Assembly: GCF_001315015.1 (NCBI RefSeq)
Contig: NZ_CP012917.1
Span: forward strand, 65,001-129,000
Source of the DNA: Azospirillum brasilense
GTDB taxonomy: Bacteria > Pseudomonadota > Alphaproteobacteria > Azospirillales > Azospirillaceae
Length of the DNA: 64,000 nucleotides
Direction: 5' to 3'
The notes beneath the pieces were generated by a model. That model made no database searches. It saw nothing but the letters and a program-made list of their open reading frames with translations, and was not told where the DNA came from. Shown here piece after piece: positions 54,499 to 62,903 of this stretch. The translations under genes and the position numbers were made by a program. Positions within the stretch are counted from its first letter, which is position 1; each line of letters opens with the position of its first letter.

Positions 54499-54849
54499 AT
54501 GTCGGAGCCCACGAAGGTCAATGCCCAGATCATTGACGTCATAAACCAGACGCAGACGGCGACCATGAGCCCGCAGGTCGTCACCACCAGCGGCGCCGGG
54601 AAAGCCTATCAGGCGGTCGCCCAGTCCACGGCCATGGCCGTGCAGGATGCGACGGACACGCTGCGCAACGTCTCGACCATCGCCACCACGGCGATCGGCG
54701 TCGCGATGGCGCAGCTTCTGGCGACCGGCGACCCGAAATACGTCACCGCCCTGACCCAGGCCCAGGGAATGATGACGAGCGCCGCCAACGACTTCACCAG
54801 CATCGGTACCGCGGCCTCCACGGTCCTGAATAGCTTCCCGTCGAGCTGA
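54499..54849 (+). CDS. Divergent RebB-like protein (long)
   Basis: A 116-residue protein starting MSEPTKVNAQIIDVINQTQT, like the RebB N-terminus (VNxQIxDxVxQ), followed by a helical core (YQAVAQSTAMAVQDATDTLRN) where RebB has its ALANAAHNA block, and a C-terminal helix-rich extension (ALTQAQGMMTSAANDFTSI). AAGGAG lies 6-8 nt before the ATG. It may be a minor R-body subunit or an assembly factor, inferred from similarity and position. Confidence 0.72.
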   Translation: MSEPTKVNAQIIDVINQTQTATMSPQVVTTSGAGKAYQAVAQSTAMAVQDATDTLRNVSTIATTAIGVAMAQLLATGDPKYVTALTQAQGMMTSAANDFTSIGTAASTVLNSFPSS

Positions 54850-54871
54850 CCCTTACGCAGGTGTCCCCACC

Positions 54872-55945
54872 ATGACCGTCTCTGTCGCCAACAAGATGAT
54901 CCAGAACCGCGCCGGGCTCACCGACCTGGGGCGGCTTGCGCTCGCCTTCATCGATGGCGGGTCGGAGTGGCTCGACTGGGCCATCAGCAACGCCGGCCCG
55001 CGCTACGATTTCCCGGACGAGAGCACGCTCGTGGAGCAGGTCCAGCAGGGTCTTCATGCCACGCGGCTGGCCCTGCTGCCCACCATGAAGCTGATGGTCA
55101 GCCCGGTGAAGTTGATGACGCTGGGGGTGGACAGCCTGCGCACGCTGGCCGACGCCGAATCCGGCGACACCAGCGCCACGGTGTCGGCCCAGGTCAAGCG
55201 CATCCTCGCCGACCACAATCTTCTGACCCAGGACGACTTCGCCGCCAGCGTGTCCTTCCTCGCCGGGCTGGGAGTCTCCGGGGCTCCGGTCTTCCAGTTC
55301 ATGGGCTTCGACGAGCAGCTGGCGGTGCAGGAGCTGCTCTACCGCAAGGAAAGCCAGGGGACGGCGAATCCCGAGCTTCAGAAGGAGGCGGCCGCCTTCG
55401 CGGTGGAGCAGGCGCGCACCGTGCAGGAGTTCGCCGATTATTATCAGTTCTATCTGATCTACGTGAACCGGCTGGGCTCCCTGACCGCGACGCCGGACGA
55501 CCGGAAGAAACGGGCCGGCGGGGCGCTGGACACCATCCTGCCGCAGCTCTTCGGATTCCTGGAATGCCCGCAGGTCCCCCCGCTGGCCGCCCCGGCGGAG
55601 GTGGCGCGGGCCGTTTCCAACTGGCAGAAGCGCGGCCGGCCGGTCGGCTTCGCCCGGCTGTCGGACGGGGCGCTGCAGATCGTCCGCGACACGGCCTTCC
55701 GGGACGAGACCGGCGACGCGGTGCGGGTTCTGGTGGCCGGCTATCTGGCCGGGGCGCAGGCTCTGCTGTCGGCGACGCCGCCGCAGCGGGGCATCATGGG
55801 CCAGGACGGCGCATCCTGTCTCTTCCCCGTCTTCGGCAAGGGCATTCAGGCGGAAATCCAGATGGGGGCCGCGGGGGTGATCTCGCTGCGCTGCTTTCGC
55901 CCCGATCCCCCCGCCACAAGCACTGCTGCCGACGCCGACGCCTGA
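54872..55945 (+). CDS. Hypothetical protein of the reb locus (357 aa)
   Basis: A 357-residue predicted cytosolic, mainly helical protein with no signal peptide. I recognise no domain. Notable segments are LALAFIDGGSEWLDWAISNAG, a central FAVEQARTVQEFADYYQFY and a C-terminal region ending in a disordered Pro/Thr/Ala tail. It starts 22 nt after the last RebB-like gene, so it is almost certainly in the same transcript, and may be an R-body accessory, assembly or cargo protein; function is unproven. Confidence 0.65.
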   Translation: MTVSVANKMIQNRAGLTDLGRLALAFIDGGSEWLDWAISNAGPRYDFPDESTLVEQVQQGLHATRLALLPTMKLMVSPVKLMTLGVDSLRTLADAESGDTSATVSAQVKRILADHNLLTQDDFAASVSFLAGLGVSGAPVFQFMGFDEQLAVQELLYRKESQGTANPELQKEAAAFAVEQARTVQEFADYYQFYLIYVNRLGSLTATPDDRKKRAGGALDTILPQLFGFLECPQVPPLAAPAEVARAVSNWQKRGRPVGFARLSDGALQIVRDTAFRDETGDAVRVLVAGYLAGAQALLSATPPQRGIMGQDGASCLFPVFGKGIQAEIQMGAAGVISLRCFRPDPPATSTAADADA

Positions 55946-56079
55946 CTCGCGTCAACAGGCGGTAGCCGGGGCGGCCCCTTCCGCGCCGCCCTCCGCACCA
56001 TCCGCGCCAGCCACGGAGCCGCCGACGGCCCCGGCGGCACGCGCGCCGCAAAACCAAACCGGACGAAGGAGATCGAAGG

Positions 56080-56607
56080 ATGGGCGTTTCCCAGCCCCCC
56101 AGCAGCCCGACCCCTGACGCGGCGCCCGCTCCGGCGGCGCCGGACACCTCGGCTCCGGCCATGCCCGCAGAGAATGCAGCGCCGCCGGCCATCACGGCAC
56201 CCGATACGGCACCGTTCGAGGCGGACACCAAGACGCCCGCTGAAATCGCCAGCGCGCTGCTCGACCACGCGGTGAAAAGCGTGAACGCCGCCGCCGAGCA
56301 GGCGCTGGCCGCCGTCGAGCAGGCCATCCAGCTCGCCGGCCAGGCGGTGGAGGCGATCCCCGGCCTGACCGCGCATCCCGGCGGCAACGCCGACGAACAG
56401 AGCGCGATGTCCCAAGCGAACGAGGCGATGTCGCAGGCGCTCCAAGCCGCCAGCGGAACCGGCGCCGGCGGTCGGGCGATGCAGCAGGCCAGCGAGCAGC
56501 AGCAGAAGGCCGTCACCGCGGCCAACGAGGCGGCGCAGCAGGCCATGGCCGCGGCCAGCGCCCAGATCGCGCGGGCGATGAACAGCAAGGGCGACCCGGC
56601 CCTGTAA
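56080..56607 (+). CDS. Ala/Gln-rich coiled-coil protein of the reb locus
   Basis: A 175-residue protein with a Pro/Ala-rich disordered first third, then Ala/Gln/Glu-rich amphipathic helices (residues ~65-165) containing repeated AxxQAxxAxxxA heptads such as EQALAAVEQAIQLAG and MQQASEQQQKAVTAANEAA. No known domain. GAAGGAGATCGAAGG precedes the ATG, a strong ribosome-binding site. It is the last gene before the convergent regulator and is plausibly part of the reb operon; partner or structural role unknown. Confidence 0.68.
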   Translation: MGVSQPPSSPTPDAAPAPAAPDTSAPAMPAENAAPPAITAPDTAPFEADTKTPAEIASALLDHAVKSVNAAAEQALAAVEQAIQLAGQAVEAIPGLTAHPGGNADEQSAMSQANEAMSQALQAASGTGAGGRAMQQASEQQQKAVTAANEAAQQAMAAASAQIARAMNSKGDPAL

Positions 56608-57060
56608 GCTCCCCGACGATCCACCGCCCCGCAGGGACCACGACGCCACGCGGCCGGCCGGGGCGCGTGGTGCGGGCGCGTTTCCGCCCATTCCCGAACA
56701 CGTCCCCAACCGAACCGAAGGACATCCCGCATGCCGTCCCGGGCTGGCTGGCACGCTGAACGCCCTGACGCCGCAAGCCTGCGCACTGGAACGCCTTAAG
56801 GCGCCGATCCGTCGGGGGGCTCTGCGCCAGCCGATGCGGTCACCTGATGCTGACCCTCATGTTGCGCGCCGGTCTGCCAATAGGGCAAGACCGGCACGGT
56901 TTCCGGCTGACGATGGAAATGAAGCCGGCGCGGTAAAGTGCCATCATCCCACCACTTCTGTGATTCCAGCCGGAAAGCCGGTCAGGAAAAGCATGGGAAT
57001 GCCGTCACCGATGGGTGCGCGGGCGCATGGCGACGCGCATTCCCATAGGTTTCGGACGTT
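56608..57060. other. Intergenic region between the reb genes and the regulator
   Basis: A 453-bp stretch with no convincing gene. It contains a perfect 10-bp inverted repeat (ATGGGAATGC at 56993-57002 with GCATTCCCAT at 57037-57046) separated by 34 bp that hold smaller GC-rich dyads. This could fold as an RNA element or be a 3' structure of either converging transcript. Confidence 0.5.
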
Positions 57061-57098
57061 TCACCGGCAGGGGGCTTGACGGCCGCCCCCTCCGGTGA
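57061..57098 (-). terminator. Long hairpin downstream of the reb regulator
   Basis: A 14-bp stem with a one-base bulge (57061-57075 with 57085-57098) starts 6 nt beyond the regulator stop. It lacks a T-tract but is clearly placed to end the convergent transcripts. Confidence 0.55.
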
Positions 57099-57103
57099 CC
57101 GGT

Positions 57104-58741
57104 TCATCCGTGCGCGGCGGCTCCGCTCAGGTTGCGCCGATACTCCCGCGGGCTCTGTCCGACGAGACGGCGGAAACTCTTCTCGAAATGGCTGAGGTCG
57201 CCGTAACCGACGCTCATCGCCACCTCGGTGATGGGCAGGCGGCGGCAGGCGGCCAGAAGCTCCTGCGCCTTGTGGATACGGATGCGGCCGAGCAGCCCTT
57301 TGAAGGAGGTTTGAAGCTCCGTCCGGAACAGATAGCTGAGGTGGGACGGGCTGACATGGGCCTGCCGGGACAGCTCATCCAGCGTGATCGGGTCGGCGAA
57401 GCGCTCTCCCAAGAACACCAGCGCCTTGCGCAGGCCGCCGTGCAGCCGGGCCAAAGCGTCCTGGTCGCGGGTCAGCGCGCAGTGCACCCAGTGGTCGGCG
57501 GGCGCCGGGACCGGCGGGGAAAGCGGAGCGACCTTCGGATGGCCAACCGGATGAATATCGGACTCCGGTTCCGCCGGCATGGCGCCACCGACCATCCAGG
57601 GGGCGTGGCGCCGCACGTCGCCATGGCGGATCGGCCTGCCTCCTGTCATCACCGCCAGCCGGGCGATCACCCGCTCCAGTTCGAACAGATTCTCCGGCCA
57701 GCTGTAGGCTTTGCACAGGGCGATCAACTCGTCGGTCCGCGTCTCGTCGGCGCGCCCGCCATGGCGCTCCAGGGCGGCGAGGACCAGCGGCTCGATGTCC
57801 GTCGGCCGGTCGCGCAGCGGCGGCACGGTGGCGCACAGGAAATCCAGTTCGGCCAGCAGCGGGCGGGAGAAGCGCCCATCCTCCGCCAGCCGCCGCAGGT
57901 CGACGGTGGTCGAGGCAATGACCCGCGGCCCCCCAGTCCCATTGGCCATCCCGTTGGACACTCCGTTGGCGGACAGCGTCCAGCCCCCCGGCGCGTCCAG
58001 CCATTGGCCGAGCTGGGACGGCATGTGCTGGACGATCTGCCCTTGCAGGGCCGGTGTCATCTCGTCCACGCCGCTGAGGAGCAGGGTGCCGCCGGCGGCC
58101 CGCGCGAACCAGTCGGCCGGCGTCCCCGCCGGGTCCGCTCCGTTGACCTGCACGAAGGGGCCGTCGCGCCGCGGCCCGCAGCCGTGGATCGCCGCGGCGA
58201 GCTGCGCCTTCTCCGTTCCGAACTCCCCGGTCAGCAGGACGGGCAGCGCGCTGTGGGCGGCCTGCTCCAGGAAGGCGTCCAACTCGCGCAGCGCCGGGCT
58301 CATGCCGACCATCATCAGGGGCCGCCCGAACCGCCGCTCCGCCCAGCGCCGCACCTCGTAACGCTTGGCCAGATAGCCGCACTGGCGGGCGACATCGTGC
58401 AGAATGGGAGCCTCGGGCGCGGCGCCGTCCGGCTTGCGGTCGAGGACCAGCCGCATCTCGCCGACCGGCGCGTCGGCGTAGGTGATGGGCACCACCACCG
58501 CCTCCGGATCGGCCGCGGCGTCGTTGGGGTCGCCGTCCGCCGTCCAGCAGAGACGGCCGCCCGCCCGGTCCTGGGCGAGCACCAGCGTGCCCATGTCCTG
58601 GAGCCACAGCGCCCCGCCACGCAGCGGCGCACGGTCGGCCAGCCGGCCCATCAGCCCACCGATCAGGTCCGGCAGGCTGCGGAAATCGGCAGAGGCCGGG
58701 TGCAGGATCTCGTCCAGCGTGCCACAGACCGACAAAGTCAT
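57104..58741 (-). CDS. Regulator: degenerate AAA+ (sigma54-activator type) fused to AraC HTH
   Basis: A 545-residue predicted transcription factor. Residues ~1-135 look like a GAF-type sensor. Residues ~140-385 derive from a sigma54-activator AAA+ domain (PVLLTGEFGTEKA, PPLRDRPTDIEPLVLAALERH, AYSWPENLFELERVI). Walker A lacks its second Gly (GTEK), Walker B is LLLSGVDEM, and the GAFTGA loop region is missing altogether. The C-terminus (~445-540) is an AraC-type double HTH (LSRQAHVSPSHLSYLFR, VGYGDLSHFEKSFRR) instead of the usual Fis domain. The ATG at 58741 has AAGGAGA 8 nt upstream. It probably controls the convergent reb genes. Confidence 0.82.
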   Translation of the reverse strand: MTLSVCGTLDEILHPASADFRSLPDLIGGLMGRLADRAPLRGGALWLQDMGTLVLAQDRAGGRLCWTADGDPNDAAADPEAVVVPITYADAPVGEMRLVLDRKPDGAAPEAPILHDVARQCGYLAKRYEVRRWAERRFGRPLMMVGMSPALRELDAFLEQAAHSALPVLLTGEFGTEKAQLAAAIHGCGPRRDGPFVQVNGADPAGTPADWFARAAGGTLLLSGVDEMTPALQGQIVQHMPSQLGQWLDAPGGWTLSANGVSNGMANGTGGPRVIASTTVDLRRLAEDGRFSRPLLAELDFLCATVPPLRDRPTDIEPLVLAALERHGGRADETRTDELIALCKAYSWPENLFELERVIARLAVMTGGRPIRHGDVRRHAPWMVGGAMPAEPESDIHPVGHPKVAPLSPPVPAPADHWVHCALTRDQDALARLHGGLRKALVFLGERFADPITLDELSRQAHVSPSHLSYLFRTELQTSFKGLLGRIRIHKAQELLAACRRLPITEVAMSVGYGDLSHFEKSFRRLVGQSPREYRRNLSGAAAHG

Positions 58742-58958
58742 CGCGCCGTCTCCTTGGTAAAGCCCTGCCATATCTTCCGCGAGCGCCTGACTTTGAAGAC
58801 GAATGCATGCATCGCCGGGCTGCGATGGCGGTAATCGGATTGATAGTTTCGAATCATGACCGAAATCTCCTGTCGCCGTTTCGGACAATTGGTTCACAGT
58901 CAATCGACGTTTCATGGCGTCAGGGCGTGAAGACTTCGGCAGACCGGCTTTTTTTCCG

Positions 58959-59008
58959 GACAAAAGAAAGGGCCGCCCGGCATCCGGTTCCCCGGAGCCG
59001 GGCGGCCC
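58959..59008 (-). terminator. Rho-independent terminator of adhE
   Basis: A perfect 12-bp stem (58970-58981 with 58997-59008) is followed on the minus strand by a T-rich tract (CTTTCTTTTGTC). It lies 26 nt after the adhE stop and separates adhE from the regulator. Confidence 0.8.
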
Positions 59009-59034
59009 GTCAGGCCTCGATCACAGTGGAGGGA

Positions 59035-61689
59035 TCAGCGCGAACGGATCAGTACCACCGGCTTGCGCTCCGCCGCCGGCACCCGCTCCGCCCCTTCGGC
59101 GTAGACGCGACCGTAGTAGCTGTCGAGCAGGAGCTGGCGGATCTCCGCGACCAGCGGGAAGCGCGGGTTGGCGCCGGTGCACTGGTCGTCGAAGGCGGCT
59201 TCGGCGATGGCGTCCAGCCGGGCCAGGAACTCCGCCTCCGGCACCCCCGCGGCCTGGATCGAGGCCGGAATATCCAGCGTCCGTTTCAACTCCTCCACCC
59301 ACTCGACCAGCGTTTCCACCCGCTCGTGGTCGCGGCTACCGCCGAGGCCGAGATGTCGGGCGATCTCGGCGTAGCGGGCGACGCCCTTGGGCCGGTCGTA
59401 CTGGCTGAAGGCGGTCTGCTTGGTCGGGATGTCGGCGGCGTTGTAGCGGATGACGTTGGCGATCAGCAGCGCGTTGGCGACGCCGTGCGGCAGGTGGAAT
59501 TCCGCCCCCAGCTTGTGCGCCATCGAATGGCAGACGCCGAGGAAGGCGTTGGCGAAGGCAACACCGGCCAGCGTGGCGGCGCTGTGCACCTGCTCCCGCG
59601 CCTTGGGGTCCTTGGCGCCGTTGGCGTAGGCGGAGGGCAGATGCTCCTTCAGCAGCTTCAGCGCCTGCAGCGCCTGCCCGTCGGTGTACTCGTTCGCCAG
59701 GACTGAGACATAGGCCTCCAGCGCGTGGGTCACCGCGTCGATGCCCCCGGCGGCGGTCAGGCCCCTGGGCATGTCCATCACCAGATTGGCGTCGATGATC
59801 GCCATGTTCGGCGTCAGTTCATAGTCGGCGATCGGATACTTGATGCCGGTGCGCTCGTCGGTCACCACGGCGAAGGGCGTGACCTCCGACCCGGTGCCGG
59901 ATGTGGTCGGAACGGCGACGAACTGCGCCTTCACCCCCAGCTTGGGGAAGGTGTAGATGCGCTTGCGGATGTCCATGAAGCGCAGCGCCAGATCCTCGAA
60001 GGCGACGTCCGGCGCCTCGTACATCACCCACATGATCTTCGCCGCGTCCATCGGCGAGCCGCCGCCCAGCGCCAGGATGACGTCCGGCTGGAAGGCGTTG
60101 GCGAGCGCCAGCCCGCGGCGCACCACCGCCAGGGTGGGGTCGGCGGCGACCTCGAAGAAGGTCTCCACGGCGAGGCCCAGCCCCTTGAGGATGCGCACAG
60201 TCTCGTCAACGTGACCGTTCTCGAACAGGAAGCGGTCGGTGACGATCAGGCAGCGCGTCTTCCCGCGCAGCTCCTCCAGCGCGAAAGGCAGGCAGCCGCG
60301 GCGGAAGTAGATGGATTTCGGCAGCTTGTGCCACAGCATGTTCTCGGCCCTCTTCGCCACGGTCTTGCGGTTGATGAGGTGCTGCGGCCCGACATTCTCG
60401 GAGATCGAGTTGCCGCCCCAGGAGCCGCAGCCGAGCGTCAGCGACGGCGCCAGCCGGAAATTGTAGAGGTCGCCGATGCCGCCCTGCGACGACGGCGTGT
60501 TGATCAGGATGCGCGCCGTTTTCATCGCCTGTCCGAAATGGCGGATGCGCTCCGGCTGCTGGTCCTGGTCGGTGTAGAGGGCGGAGGTGTGGCCGATGCC
60601 GCCCAGAGCGACCAGCGCCGCCGCCTTGTCGCAGGCGTCCATGAAGTCGCGGGCGCGGTAGAGCGCCAGGGTCGGCGACAGCTTCTCGTGGGCGAAGGGC
60701 TCGTCCTCGGTCACCGCCTCGACCTCGGCGATCAGCACCTTGGTGTGGGCGGGAACGCTCACCCCGGCCATGGCGGCGATGGCGCCGGCCGACTGGCCGA
60801 CGATGTCGGCGTTCAGCGCGCCGTTCTTCAGCAGCACCTTGCGCACCGCGTCGGCGTCCATCGCCGACAGGATGTGGCCGCCATGATGGGCGAAGCGATC
60901 GCGCACCGCGTCATAGACAGTGTCCACGACGATGGCCGACTGCTCCGACGCGCAGACCACGCCGTTGTCGAAGGTCTTGGACATCAGGATGGAGGCGACG
61001 GCCCGCTTGATGTCGGCGAACTCGTCGATCACCGCCGGGGTGTTGCCGGCGCCGACGCCGATGGCCGGCTTGCCCGAGGAATAGGCCGCCTTGACCATGC
61101 CCGGCCCGCCGGTCGCCAGGATCAGGTTGATGTCGGGGTGGTGCATCACCGCGTTCGACAGTTCCACCGAGGGCTCGTCGATCCAGCCGATGATGTCCGG
61201 CGGCGCGCCGGCCTCCACCGCCGCCTGGAGCACGATCCGCGCGGCCTCGCAGGTCGCCTTGCGGGCGCGGGGGTGCGGCGAGAAGACGATGCCGTTGCGC
61301 GTCTTTAGGCTGATCAGCGCCTTGAAGATGGCGGTCGAGGTCGGGTTGGTGGTCGGCACGATGGCGCAGATCAGGCCCACCGGCTCGGCGATCGTCATGA
61401 TGCCGTATTCCGGGTCCTCCTCAAGGATGCCACAGGTCTTCTCGTCCTTGTACTTGTTGTAGATGTACTCGGAGGCGAAGTGGTTCTTGACGACCTTGTC
61501 CTCCATCACGCCCATGCGGGTCTCGGCGACCGCCAGCTTCGCCAGCGGGATGCGCGCGTTGGCCGCGGCCAGGGCGGCGCTGCGGAAAATGCGGTCAACG
61601 GTCTCCTGCGGGAAGCCGGCGTAGACTTTCTGCGCCTCCCGGACGCGGAGGACGAGGTCGTTGAGGTCTGCAAGCGTGGTGACGGGCAT
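59035..61689 (-). CDS. adhE: Bifunctional acetaldehyde-CoA/alcohol dehydrogenase AdhE
   Basis: An 884-residue fermentative enzyme that reduces acetyl-CoA to acetaldehyde and then ethanol with NADH; the family forms spirosomes. The N-terminal ALDH half (~1-440) has Cys246 in NGVVCASEQ, the E. coli catalytic position. The C-terminal iron-dependent ADH half (~450-870) has GGGSPMDAAKIMW, GGIDAVTHALEAYVS and the HSMAHKLGAEFHLPHG metal-site region. Both halves look intact. The ATG at 61689 follows AGAGGCGAC; the frame extends upstream without homology. Monocistronic, ending at a strong terminator. Confidence 0.97.
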   Translation of the reverse strand: MPVTTLADLNDLVLRVREAQKVYAGFPQETVDRIFRSAALAAANARIPLAKLAVAETRMGVMEDKVVKNHFASEYIYNKYKDEKTCGILEEDPEYGIMTIAEPVGLICAIVPTTNPTSTAIFKALISLKTRNGIVFSPHPRARKATCEAARIVLQAAVEAGAPPDIIGWIDEPSVELSNAVMHHPDINLILATGGPGMVKAAYSSGKPAIGVGAGNTPAVIDEFADIKRAVASILMSKTFDNGVVCASEQSAIVVDTVYDAVRDRFAHHGGHILSAMDADAVRKVLLKNGALNADIVGQSAGAIAAMAGVSVPAHTKVLIAEVEAVTEDEPFAHEKLSPTLALYRARDFMDACDKAAALVALGGIGHTSALYTDQDQQPERIRHFGQAMKTARILINTPSSQGGIGDLYNFRLAPSLTLGCGSWGGNSISENVGPQHLINRKTVAKRAENMLWHKLPKSIYFRRGCLPFALEELRGKTRCLIVTDRFLFENGHVDETVRILKGLGLAVETFFEVAADPTLAVVRRGLALANAFQPDVILALGGGSPMDAAKIMWVMYEAPDVAFEDLALRFMDIRKRIYTFPKLGVKAQFVAVPTTSGTGSEVTPFAVVTDERTGIKYPIADYELTPNMAIIDANLVMDMPRGLTAAGGIDAVTHALEAYVSVLANEYTDGQALQALKLLKEHLPSAYANGAKDPKAREQVHSAATLAGVAFANAFLGVCHSMAHKLGAEFHLPHGVANALLIANVIRYNAADIPTKQTAFSQYDRPKGVARYAEIARHLGLGGSRDHERVETLVEWVEELKRTLDIPASIQAAGVPEAEFLARLDAIAEAAFDDQCTGANPRFPLVAEIRQLLLDSYYGRVYAEGAERVPAAERKPVVLIRSR

Positions 61690-61896
61690 ATCGTGTCGCC
61701 TCTGCGGTTGGCGCGCCGCCGGCCCTTTCGGGCCGGTCCTGGACAGCGGATGCGGGCGGGTTGAAGCCCTTACAGACACCGGCATCCAAGGCACGCACGG
61801 AAAATCGGTCATAGCCGGGCGGCGCTTCAGTCCTGTCCGCGCGGCAAGAAAACTATCCCCCGACCATGGGTGAGGGACCATGACCCATGTCAAAAT

Positions 61897-61907
61897 TGGT
61901 ATGACCA
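61897..61907. promoter_or_regulatory. PdhR/FadR-subfamily GntR-type operator upstream of adhE
   Basis: TGGTATGACCA, within AATTGGTATGACCACTT, matches the TGGTNNNACCA operator used by FadR-type GntR regulators such as PdhR and LldR. It lies 208 bp upstream of the adhE ATG. A link between adhE and pyruvate or acid sensing is inferred; no such regulator is in the window. Confidence 0.4.
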
Positions 61908-61982
61908 CTTTCGGGGTAGAGCCAACCCCAACCCGCTCGACTGGCCCGGAAAAATCTCTTCCGAACGGGTGACGAATTGCGC

Positions 61983-62011
61983 TGGACAAGCGCGCCGGTT
62001 CTTCCTATAAG
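61983..62011 (+). promoter_or_regulatory. Sigma70-type promoter of tRNA-Phe
   Basis: TGGACA (61983-61988), a 17-nt spacer and TATAAG (62006-62011) end 20 nt before the mature tRNA. Confidence 0.6.
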
Positions 62012-62031
62012 ACGCCCCCGCACGCAGCGGC

Positions 62032-62107
62032 GCCCAGGTAGCTCAGTTGGTAGAGCAGGGGACTGAAAATCCCCGTGTCGGCGGTTCGACTCCGTCCCTG
62101 GGCACCA
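62032..62107 (+). tRNA. tRNA-Phe (GAA)
   Basis: A complete 76-nt cloverleaf with encoded CCA. The acceptor GCCCAGG pairs with CCTGGGC; the anticodon stem GGGGA/TCCCC encloses CTGAAAA, giving anticodon GAA; the T arm is GGCGGTTCGACTCCGTC. A T-rich stretch (TTTTCCTTTT) follows directly and may end transcription. Confidence 0.97.
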
Positions 62108-62903
62108 TTTTCCTTTTGCCAATCAAGCCGTTGGTGGCGGATCAGGTCAAGCCGGCTCACCCGGCACAGACTTGGCGCAGCCGCAGAGGAAATCTCTCCC
62201 AAGCTGCTAAGTCTTTGGCATATCCGTTTTTATGATGTCGATTTTCGCTGTTTCAGCACAATTGCGGCACGGTTGGAACAACAGCGCGAGTCCCTGCGGG
62301 CGATGATTTTCGCCCATGATTGATTCTCTAAAATCGCTCCCGCTGCCATGGCCCAGATCATCTGCACCTCGTCGGGACGGAGGTTCGTGCGCTTGGCCGC
62401 ACTCTTCGGCGACGGCAACCACCCGATCAATCATGCCCAGCGGACGATCATCATACTCTCCATGACCCGCTGCATCCGCGCCCACAACAAGGACGCCAAG
62501 CCTTTGCCTGCACTTTCTGCCTGCACTTTCTGAACGATTCGGTGCGCCACCGCGCCATGAAGAAACAGGCGGGCCTGCGTTCACAAGAATTGTAATTCAG
62601 GCGTCCTTTTCTGAAGGCGATGCTTGGGATTTGCCCGGCAAAGCCGCGGACCGACCGCTAATGCGAACTTTCGTTCGCTTTAGACTCATGTCGCCTTATT
62701 CGCCGGCTCTCGGCGGAAGCCGATGGCATTCGCCTGCCGTCCGCGGGAACTCTGTCCCCGCGTGAGGCTGTCCGAAGCGGATTGCAATCCGCTTTCGGTC
62801 GCCCGTTCTCATGCGGGATTGGTCGACACCATCACGGTCACCGCATCAAGTGCCTGGGTCCGGAGTGGCCCCACCATGCGACTTCAGAAAGGAACGATGA
62901 ATC
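62108..62903. other. Gene-poor region after tRNA-Phe
   Basis: About 800 bp with only short, unconvincing open frames. It holds a tandem duplication (TGCCTGCACTTTC twice, 62505-62530) and a perfect 20-bp palindrome at 62775-62794. Its position next to a tRNA gene, with falling GC and IS debris further on, suggests an integration-prone site. Confidence 0.45.

Larger units (their letters stand above)
61690..62031. other. adhE upstream region with tRNA-Phe promoter
   Basis: 342 bp without a gene between divergent adhE and tRNA-Phe. It includes a GntR-type palindrome at 61897-61907, a CATGGGT/ACCCATG inverted repeat at 61865-61889 and the tRNA promoter. Confidence 0.55.

Noticed and set aside
58742-58963. 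N-terminal extension of the reb regulator to TTG 58963
   Set aside because: The TTG lies inside the adhE terminator, and the ATG at 58741 has a near-ideal AAGGAGA ribosome-binding site.
62207-62584. Short open frames on both strands after tRNA-Phe
   Set aside because: No recognisable domain, ribosome-binding site or composition bias; overlapping frames of similar quality occur on both strands.
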